Made by a program: the position numbers and the translations under genes. This document shows positions 43,324-48,795 of a stretch of DNA of 48,795 bases, piece by piece; position 1 is the first letter of the stretch; every line of letters starts with the position of its first letter. The stretch is from positions 53,836 through 102,630 of the forward strand of contig NZ_MJGV01000017.1 in NCBI RefSeq assembly GCF_001865015.1. Direction: 5' to 3'. Origin of the DNA: Curtobacterium sp. MMLR14_010 (GTDB lineage: Bacteria > Actinomycetota > Actinomycetes > Actinomycetales > Microbacteriaceae). The notes below the pieces were generated by a model, which ran no database searches, was not told the DNA's origin, and worked only from the letters and a program-made list of their open reading frames with translations.

Positions 43324-44082
43324 ATGACCGGGCGACTCGACGGCAAGGTGGCGCTCGTGACGGGCGCGGGATCGGGGATCGGGCGGGCGATCGCCGACCG
43401 CTTCGTCGCCGAGGGCGCCCGTGTGGTCTACGCCGACCGGAACACCGACGCGGCGACGACGGCGGCCGGGGCGGCCGGTGCCCTCGCCGTCCCGCTGACG
43501 ATGGACATCGCGTCCGAGCCCTCGGTCGCCGACGGGTTCGCGTCGCTCGCGGACGACGGCCTCGTGCCGGACGTCGTGGTCGCGAACGCTGGTGTGCAGC
43601 TCTTCGGCCAGGACGCCGCCGTGGCCGACGTGTCGCTCGAGGCCTGGGAACGCACGCTCGCCGTCAACCTGACGGGCACGTTCCTGACGCTCAAGCACGC
43701 CGTGCGGGCGATGCGGCCCCGCGGCGGCGGCTCGATCGTCTGCACGGGCAGCCCGACGGGCTTGAACGGGGAGGGCTCGACCTTCGCGGCGTACTCGTCG
43801 ACGAAGGGCGGCATCCACGCGCTCGTCCGCTCGACGGCCATGGCGTACGCGCCCGACGGCATCCGGGTGAACACCGTGGTCCCCGGGTACACCGAGACCG
43901 GCCTGGTGTCGACGATCGCGACCGACCCGGCGGCGCGGGCGGCCATCGTCGCGCGCACGCCGCTCGGCCGCGCGGGGACGCCGGACGACGTGACCGGGAT
44001 CATGGTCTACCTGGCCAGTGACGAGTCGTCCTTCGCGACCGGCGCCGAGTTCCGTGTCGACGGCGGCATGACGAGCCTGTAG
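43324..44082 (+). CDS. SDR-family oxidoreductase, candidate apiose or polyol dehydrogenase
   Basis: A 252-residue classical short-chain dehydrogenase: TGAGSGIG cofactor loop (about 14-21), VANAGVQ, the catalytic Ser in CTGSPTG, YSSTK (Tyr-X3-Lys), then VPGYTETG and a C-terminal DGGMTSL. The Asp-Arg (YADRN) after the second strand suggests NAD preference. It is divergent from the lactonase gene and shares the GntR-type site, so it probably belongs to the apionate regulon; oxidation of D-apiose to apionolactone would feed the lactonase. That substrate is inferred. GGGACGGGGCAG precedes the ATG. Confidence 0.82.
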   Translation: MTGRLDGKVALVTGAGSGIGRAIADRFVAEGARVVYADRNTDAATTAAGAAGALAVPLTMDIASEPSVADGFASLADDGLVPDVVVANAGVQLFGQDAAVADVSLEAWERTLAVNLTGTFLTLKHAVRAMRPRGGGSIVCTGSPTGLNGEGSTFAAYSSTKGGIHALVRSTAMAYAPDGIRVNTVVPGYTETGLVSTIATDPAARAAIVARTPLGRAGTPDDVTGIMVYLASDESSFATGAEFRVDGGMTSL

Positions 44083-44086
44083 CCGG

Positions 44087-44884
44087 TCAGCTCATCCGGG
44101 TCGACGCCACCCCGCCGTCCACGTCGATGGTGCCGCCGTGCACGAACACGGCCTCGTCCGAGGCGAGCCACCGCACCGCGAACGCGATGTCGACCGGCCG
44201 CACGGGCACCCCGGCGGGGGTCCCGGCCGTCATCGCCGCCAGCACGTCGGCGGAGTCCGCGTTCCCCGGCGTCGCCGTCGCACCCGGCGCCACCGTGCTG
44301 ACCCGCACCCCGCTCGGCCCGAACTCGGCCGTCCACGCCCGGGTCAGCTGCTCGACGGCGGCCTTCGTCGCCGGGTAGAGCGCCATGAAGGGCACCCCGA
44401 CGCGGGCCATCCACGACCCGATGTTCACGACGACGCCGGAGCCCCGCGCGGCCATCGCCGGGGCGAGCTCCCCGACGAGCACGTGCGGCGCCCGGAGGTT
44501 CGTCGCCCAGAGCTCCTGCATCGCCGCGTCGGAGACGGTCGCGGTGGGGCCTCCGGGGTAGACGCCGGCGTTGTTCACGAGCACGTCGACCCGCCCGCCG
44601 AGCGCCTCGGTCGCCCTGGCGGCGAGGTCACGGACGGCGTCGGGCTCGTCGGACAGGTCGGCACGGACGGCGACCGCGTCGCCGCCCTGCGCGGTGATGG
44701 CGTCCACCACCCGCTGGGCGCGCTCGGCACTGCGACCGGACACGGCGACCCGGGCACCGGAGGCCGCCAGGACCCGGGCGATCGCCTCGCCGATGCCGCT
44801 GGTCGCGCCGGTCACGAGGGCGGTGCGGCCGGCGAGCCGGTCGTCACGGGGGAGGGAATCGAGGACTGCGTCGTTGGTCTGCAT
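44087..44884 (-). CDS. SDR-family oxidoreductase
   Basis: A 265-residue short-chain dehydrogenase: TGATSGIG loop (about 25-32), VNNAGVYPGG, Ser in NIGSWMARVG, YPATK, then VAPGATATPGNAD and a final DGGVASTRMS. The Gly-Arg (SGRSAER) after strand 2 suggests NADP. It ends four bases from the other SDR gene but is transcribed from the opposite side and is divergent from an AraC-family regulator, the usual arrangement for an AraC-controlled SDR. The substrate is unknown. It is not obviously part of the apionate pathway. Confidence 0.88.
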   Translation of the reverse strand: MQTNDAVLDSLPRDDRLAGRTALVTGATSGIGEAIARVLAASGARVAVSGRSAERAQRVVDAITAQGGDAVAVRADLSDEPDAVRDLAARATEALGGRVDVLVNNAGVYPGGPTATVSDAAMQELWATNLRAPHVLVGELAPAMAARGSGVVVNIGSWMARVGVPFMALYPATKAAVEQLTRAWTAEFGPSGVRVSTVAPGATATPGNADSADVLAAMTAGTPAGVPVRPVDIAFAVRWLASDEAVFVHGGTIDVDGGVASTRMS

Positions 44885-45007
44885 GCCGTCCAGCCTCCGG
44901 GTGGTACCGGCCCGTCGGGTTGCCCGGATCCGCGAGGTCCTTGCCCGATCCCGCACGAGCCCGGAGTGGTCGCCGCCGCCCACGGCCGGGCGGGGTTGGA
45001 TGAGCAC

Positions 45008-45904
45008 ATGGACGACCGCACCAGCGACCCCCTCGACCGCGCCCTCGCGACCGCGCTCCGCCGTGTCGAGGACCGCCGCACGGTGCCGGAGCTCGGCCTC
45101 GTGGTCTCCCGCGTGCACGACACCACGCCGCTCGGCTACCAGCGCTACACGCCGTCGCTCTCGGTGGTGCTCGCCGGGCGCAAGCGCTCGGTCGTGGGGG
45201 ACGACGACCAGGTCTGGGGCCGCGAGCACTTCATCATCACGCCCGTCGACCTGCCCGTCATCGCCGGGGTCGTCGAGACCGTGCCCGAGGTCGGCTTCGT
45301 GTCCGCCGTCTGGCAGCTCGACGCGTCCGTCGTGGCCGAGGTCGCCGGCGCGATGGCCCGCGCGACCCCGTCCGACCAGGAGCCCGGGCGGCTCGGCACC
45401 TGGACACCCGGACTGGCCGACGCCTTCGCCCGGCTCGTCGCCCTCATGGACACGCCCGAGGACGTCCCCGTCCTCGCACCCCTGCTCAGCCGGGAGGTCG
45501 TGCTCCGGCTCCTGCAGACCGACCAGGCGCCGCGCATCCTCGCCGCGATCGGCACCGGCGAGGCCGAGGTCGTCGTCGCCGCCACCCGCCTGCTCACGGA
45601 GCGGACCGCCGAGCCGTGGTCGATGGCCACGCTGGCCGATGCCGTCCGCACGAGCGAGTCCACGCTCTACGCGCGCTTCCGGAGCGCCACGGGGATGTCG
45701 CCCATGCAGTACCTCAAGCGGCTCCGCCTGGGGGAGGCCAAGCGCCGGATGGTCGTCCACGGCGACACCGCGGCCCAGGCTGCGTCCGCCGTCGGCTACC
45801 GCAGCGCCTCGCACTTCTCGCGGGACTACCGCGCCGCCTACGGGCGCCCACCGGCCGAGGACGCGGCCGTCGCGCGCACCCACTTCGCGCTCGTCCCGGC
45901 CTGA
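45008..45904 (+). CDS. AraC-family regulator with AraC_N (cupin) domain
   Basis: A 298-residue regulator. The N-terminal part (about 20-170) is the AraC_N type: TPSLSVVLAGRKRSVVGDD, HFIITPVDLPVIAGV. Two helix-turn-helix motifs form the C-terminus (about 195-290): WSMATLADAVRTSESTLYARFRSATGMSPMQYLKRLRL and AAQAASAVGYRSASHFSRDYRAAYGRPP. Such proteins usually activate a divergent oxidoreductase gene, here the SDR 124 bases away. The ATG at 45008 is preceded only by a weak GGATGAGC site. Confidence 0.88.
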   Translation: MDDRTSDPLDRALATALRRVEDRRTVPELGLVVSRVHDTTPLGYQRYTPSLSVVLAGRKRSVVGDDDQVWGREHFIITPVDLPVIAGVVETVPEVGFVSAVWQLDASVVAEVAGAMARATPSDQEPGRLGTWTPGLADAFARLVALMDTPEDVPVLAPLLSREVVLRLLQTDQAPRILAAIGTGEAEVVVAATRLLTERTAEPWSMATLADAVRTSESTLYARFRSATGMSPMQYLKRLRLGEAKRRMVVHGDTAAQAASAVGYRSASHFSRDYRAAYGRPPAEDAAVARTHFALVPA

Positions 45905-46076
45905 CCCGACGGACAGGAGGCTCACCCCGGCCTGGCAGGACACCGTCAGCCCGGGGCGAGTCTGTGACGGGCCGCAGGAACTCCCCGCCGTTCCCCAGCC
46001 GGGATCAGGTTCGTGACCAATACGTTATCTTCCCGAGTCGCCGCACGAGACGGGCGGTTCTGACCCGGAAGGAACC
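45905..46076 (+). promoter_or_regulatory. Leader region of the NlpC/P60 gene
   Basis: These 172 bases hold a GGAGGC-containing segment near the AraC stop and, at 46009-46031, an unusually A/T-rich block (GTTCGTGACCAATACGTTAT) that could be a promoter or binding site. A GGAAGG ribosome site precedes the ATG. No known riboswitch could be folded by eye. Confidence 0.4.
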
Positions 46077-47045
46077 ATGGGACGCCACGCACTGCCAGCA
46101 GGTGACGACGACCGTCGACCCGCATCCACCACCGTCCCCAGCTCCACCGCCAGCGTCACCGCACCCGCATCCGCAGCCCGCGCCCGTGGCCGTCGTGCCG
46201 CCGCCGGACCCGCGGTCGCCCGCACCACCTTCGTCGAGCACGAGCAGCCGGCCCGCGTGGTCGCCCTCGCGCCGACCCGCGCCGCACGCCCCTTCGTGGT
46301 GGCACCGTCCGCGGCCGGGTCGTCAGCTGCCGCCGCCGTCTCGCGGAACGCTGCGCTCCGTGCCGAGCGGGCCGTCGACCCGCGGCACGTCCGCCGCGCT
46401 GCCAACGCCAAGCGTGCCGCGCTCCTGCTCGCTCCGGCCCTGGCGATCACCTCGACCCTGTCGTTGTCGATCCCCGCGAACGCCGCGACGCCCGACGCGC
46501 CTCCGGTGCCCGCGACGACGGCGTCCGAGCACCTGCAGACCTTCACGGTCGCCCACGACGTCGAGGTCCCGATCATCTCCTCGGACGGCATGACGACGAC
46601 CTCGGTCGTGTCGTACCCCACGCTCGTGCTCCGGTTCGGCGTCACCACCGCCCAGGCGCAGGCCGCGCTCTCCGCAGCGCTGTCGCCCGGCGGTGACCGG
46701 GCCACCGTGCTGCAGACGGCACTGGCGTACATGGGCGACCCGTACGTCGAGGGCGGTGCGAGCCACGCCGGCATCGACTGCTCCGGGCTGACGATGGTGG
46801 CGTACCAGGCCGTCGGCATCCCGCTCGCGCACTACGTCCCCACGCAGGACGCCGCCGCGACGACCATCCCCGCGTCCGAGGCCAAGCCGGGCGACATGGT
46901 CGTCTACGACAACGAGGACCACGTCGGGCTGTACCTCGGCGACGGCCTCGTGCTGCAGGCCCCGCACCCCGGCGAGGTCGTGGACATCGTCCCGATGTAC
47001 TCGGCTGCGCACCACTTCGCCCGACTCCTGCCCGCCGGTTCCTGA
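46077..47045 (+). CDS. Secreted NlpC/P60-family cell-wall peptidase
   Basis: A 322-residue cell-wall hydrolase. A long Ala/Arg/Pro-rich cytosolic segment (1-115) precedes a membrane or signal helix (about 117-138, ending IPANAATP). After a short linker with strands, the NlpC/P60 domain (about 210-322) has catalytic Cys235 in GIDCSGLT and His282 in DHVGLYLG, followed by a polar PHPGE. Such enzymes cut D-Glu/diaminoacid bonds in peptidoglycan stems during growth and division. The extended N-terminus before the signal is odd, but it starts at a well-placed ATG. Confidence 0.9.
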   Translation: MGRHALPAGDDDRRPASTTVPSSTASVTAPASAARARGRRAAAGPAVARTTFVEHEQPARVVALAPTRAARPFVVAPSAAGSSAAAAVSRNAALRAERAVDPRHVRRAANAKRAALLLAPALAITSTLSLSIPANAATPDAPPVPATTASEHLQTFTVAHDVEVPIISSDGMTTTSVVSYPTLVLRFGVTTAQAQAALSAALSPGGDRATVLQTALAYMGDPYVEGGASHAGIDCSGLTMVAYQAVGIPLAHYVPTQDAAATTIPASEAKPGDMVVYDNEDHVGLYLGDGLVLQAPHPGEVVDIVPMYSAAHHFARLLPAGS

Positions 47046-47145
47046 CGCCCCGCGTCGGGCGCACCCGGCGTGCCCTGGAGCCGCGGGTCCACCGGGCCGA
47101 CGGCCGCACTGCCGAGTGGGGCCGAGCCTCCCGTAAGCTGGAGTG

Positions 47146-48390
47146 ATGGCCACCGAGATCCGCACCCCCTTCGAGGAGCAGAGCGCAGCAGCCCGCTCCG
47201 CCCGACCGCAGGTGCGCCCTCGCACCGAGGGCTGGAAGCAGGCGACCGACACCGACGGCCGACCACTGCTGCAGTTCGCGTCGCCGAAGCGGGGCAAGCC
47301 GCCGGTGCACCTCGCCGACATGACGACCGAGGAACGCGAGGCCGCCGTCGTGGCCCTCGGCCTGCCGAAGTTCCGGGCCAAGCAGCTCGCGACCCACTAC
47401 TTCACGCACTACACGTCCGACCCGGCGAAGATGACCGACCTGCCGGCGGCCCACCGCGAGCAGCTCGTGCAGGGCATGCTCCCGCCGCTGCTCACCGAGA
47501 CCCGACGGCTGGCGACGGACAAGGGCGACACGATCAAGTTCCTCTGGAAGCTGCACGACGGAGCCCTGGTCGAGTCGGTACTCATGCGCTACCCCGGCCG
47601 GATCACGCTGTGTGTCTCGTCGCAGGCCGGGTGCGGCATGAACTGCCCGTTCTGCGCCACGGGCCAGGCCGGACTCACGCGGAACATGTCGACGGCGGAG
47701 ATCATCGAGCAGATCGTCCGGGCCAACGCCGCCATCGCCGCGGGGGAGCTCGGGGGTGACCCGCGCAAGGGCGGACAGGACCGCGTCGACGCCGAGCGCG
47801 TGACGAACATCGTCTTCATGGGGATGGGGGAGCCGCTCGCCAACTACAAGCGCGTGATGGACGCCGTCCGGTTGATGGTCGCTCCCCAGCCGAACGGGCT
47901 CGGGATGAGTGCCCGTGGCATCACCGTGTCGACCGTGGGGCTGGTGCCCGCGATGCTCAAGCTCGCGGACGAGGGCATCCCGGTCACCTTCGCGCTCTCC
48001 CTGCACGCGCCCGACGACGAACTCCGCGACGAGCTCATCCCGGTGAACTCGAAGTGGAAGGCCGACGAGGCCATCGACGCCGCCCACAACTACTACGTCA
48101 AGACCGGCCGGCGGGTGTCGATCGAGTACGCCCTCATCAAGGACATGAACGACCACGCCTGGCGTGCGGACCTGCTGGCGGAGAAGCTCAACAAGCGCGG
48201 CAAGGGCTGGGTGCACGTGAACCCGATCCCGCTCAACCCGACCCCCGGCTCCGTGTGGACGTCGTCCGAGGTCCACGTGCAGGACGAGTTCGTCCGCCGA
48301 CTCAACGCCGCCGGCATCCCGACGACCCTCCGCGACACCCGCGGCAAGGAGATCGACGGCGCCTGCGGGCAGTTGGCCGCGGCGGAGTAG
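47146..48390 (+). CDS. rlmN: 23S rRNA (adenine(2503)-C(2))-methyltransferase RlmN
   Basis: A 414-residue radical-SAM methyltransferase that modifies A2503 of 23S rRNA and A37 of some tRNAs. The iron-sulfur motif CX3CX2C is GCGMNCPFC (Cys163, Cys167, Cys170). [38 protein letters not shown] and [12 protein letters not shown] are family signatures. The conserved C-terminal Cys407 in GACGQL is the methyl-transfer residue. A 35-residue N-terminal extension is usual in actinobacteria. GTG and ATG are adjacent; the ATG is used here. Two terminators follow. Confidence 0.96.
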   Translation: MATEIRTPFEEQSAAARSARPQVRPRTEGWKQATDTDGRPLLQFASPKRGKPPVHLADMTTEEREAAVVALGLPKFRAKQLATHYFTHYTSDPAKMTDLPAAHREQLVQGMLPPLLTETRRLATDKGDTIKFLWKLHDGALVESVLMRYPGRITLCVSSQAGCGMNCPFCATGQAGLTRNMSTAEIIEQIVRANAAIAAGELGGDPRKGGQDRVDAERVTNIVFMGMGEPLANYKRVMDAVRLMVAPQPNGLGMSARGITVSTVGLVPAMLKLADEGIPVTFALSLHAPDDELRDELIPVNSKWKADEAIDAAHNYYVKTGRRVSIEYALIKDMNDHAWRADLLAEKLNKRGKGWVHVNPIPLNPTPGSVWTSSEVHVQDEFVRRLNAAGIPTTLRDTRGKEIDGACGQLAAAE

Positions 48391-48397
48391 TTGGCTG

Positions 48398-48420
48398 GCG
48401 CCGAGGGTCGTCCTCGGCGC
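48398..48420 (+). terminator. Hairpin terminator after rlmN
   Basis: A perfect 9-bp stem, GCGCCGAGG and CCTCGGCGC, with a 5-base loop, seven bases after the stop codon. Confidence 0.8.
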
Positions 48421-48428
48421 TCGTCTCA

Positions 48429-48460
48429 GGAGGCACGGTGCTCATCGGCACCGTGCCTCC
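48429..48460. terminator. Second hairpin terminator with GGAGGC core
   Basis: A perfect 13-bp stem, GGAGGCACGGTGC and its complement, with a 6-base loop. It belongs to the dispersed GGGAGGC hairpin group and would insulate the following rRNA promoter. Confidence 0.82.
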
Positions 48461-48566
48461 CGTCGTTCCCGGGGTCGCGTCCGGTGTTCGTCGCCCGGAT
48501 CTCCGCCGGTCATGCGGGGTCCGCCCGGCGTTCACCGGCACGCGACACGCCCGGGTGCGACGACGG

Positions 48567-48596
48567 TTGGCGGGGCCCTGGGGCCGTGTGTAAAGT
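48567..48596 (+). promoter_or_regulatory. Candidate rRNA operon promoter
   Basis: TTGGCG at 48567 and TAAAGT at 48591, 18 bases apart, with an extended TGTG before the -10. It stands after two terminators and before a 199-base non-coding leader. Confidence 0.6.
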
Positions 48597-48795
48597 AATC
48601 ACTCGTTGCCGCTGATGCGGAGAACGGAACGGCCGAGACGGTCACAGGGTGAACACCCTGAGACGCAGTCCGGACGGGGTCCCGGTCAGGCAACCATCGC
48701 CGGTGTTCTTCACCGGTGGTCACAACCAAGAACGAATGCCTCTCTGGCGGAATCCTTCACGGGTCGAGCGGGGAGTGCGTCTGGTCCTTGAGAAC
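48597..48795 (+). other. Probable rRNA operon leader, cut by the window end
   Basis: This stretch has no credible gene. It ends in GGTCCTTGAGAAC, the start of the CTTGAGAACTCAACAGCG-type sequence that precedes 16S rRNA genes in many actinobacteria. The 16S gene itself would lie just beyond the window. Confidence 0.6.

Noticed and set aside
45905..46076. Cyclic di-AMP (ydaO-type) riboswitch before the NlpC/P60 gene
   Set aside because: The gene context fits, but the conserved riboswitch core sequences could not be found in the leader.

Overview
The window looks like chromosome of a high-GC actinobacterium of the Microbacteriaceae, probably Curtobacterium or a close relative. The clues are a base composition near 70% GC, GTG and TTG starts, actinobacterial gene families (Holin-X, a RecQ with a phosphoribosyltransferase-like tail, an FHA-bearing EccC/EssC) and many plant-polysaccharide functions. 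The genus is an inference.

Region 1 (84-9215) is a type VII secretion (T7SS) locus: a large FHA-FtsK/SpoIIIE ATPase, a WXG100-like protein, a coiled-coil partner, a possible substrate chaperone, and a putative secreted alpha/beta-hydrolase (lipase-like) effector. Two full paralogous lipoproteins and one stub of a third follow the effector and are candidate immunity proteins. The DNA from the effector onward is visibly more A/T-rich than its surroundings.

Region 2 (9406-19024) is mostly chromosomal housekeeping: a RecQ helicase, a lipoprotein, tRNA-Pro(GGG) with a strong terminator, a YciI protein, two small membrane proteins, a shortened UvrA-like ATPase, an alpha/beta hydrolase and an SGNH hydrolase.

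Region 3 (19043-33451) is a LacI-controlled glycan locus. A leftward operon encodes a sugar ABC importer, an (alpha/alpha)-toroid lyase-like protein and a Gfo/Idh/MocA-PmoA fusion. A rightward operon encodes a Gfo/Idh/MocA oxidoreductase, a DUF993 aldolase-like protein, a sugar isomerase/epimerase and a GH95 alpha-fucosidase/galactosidase. Almost identical palindromes (GGGCAAGCGCTTTCC core) sit in front of both operons, so they should form one regulon. The function of the oxidoreductase/DUF993/isomerase set is not known to me and is the best candidate for undescribed chemistry.

Region 4 (34449-44082) reads as a complete D-apionate catabolic locus: a FadR-type GntR regulator, an MFS acid-sugar transporter, an L-erythrulose kinase-like protein, RpiB-type and TIM-type tetrulose-phosphate isomerases, an OiaC-like decarboxylase, an ApnO-like oxidoisomerase, a convergent ApnL-like lactonase and an SDR dehydrogenase. 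The expected route is apionolactone to apionate to 3-oxo-isoapionate to L-erythrulose to L-erythrulose-1-P to D-erythrulose-4-P to D-erythrose-4-P. A shared palindrome (AACCGGTTGAC) precedes both the transporter operon and the lactonase/SDR pair. Apiose is a plant cell-wall sugar, and GH95 enzymes also act on rhamnogalacturonans, so regions 3 and 4 together suggest use of pectin side chains.

Region 5 (44087-48795) holds an SDR/AraC divergent pair, an NlpC/P60 peptidase, rlmN, two terminators, and finally what looks like the promoter and leader of an rRNA operon cut by the window end. Dispersed hairpins with a GGGAGGC core recur between genes, and a 90-bp hairpin repeat flanks a methyltransferase gene.
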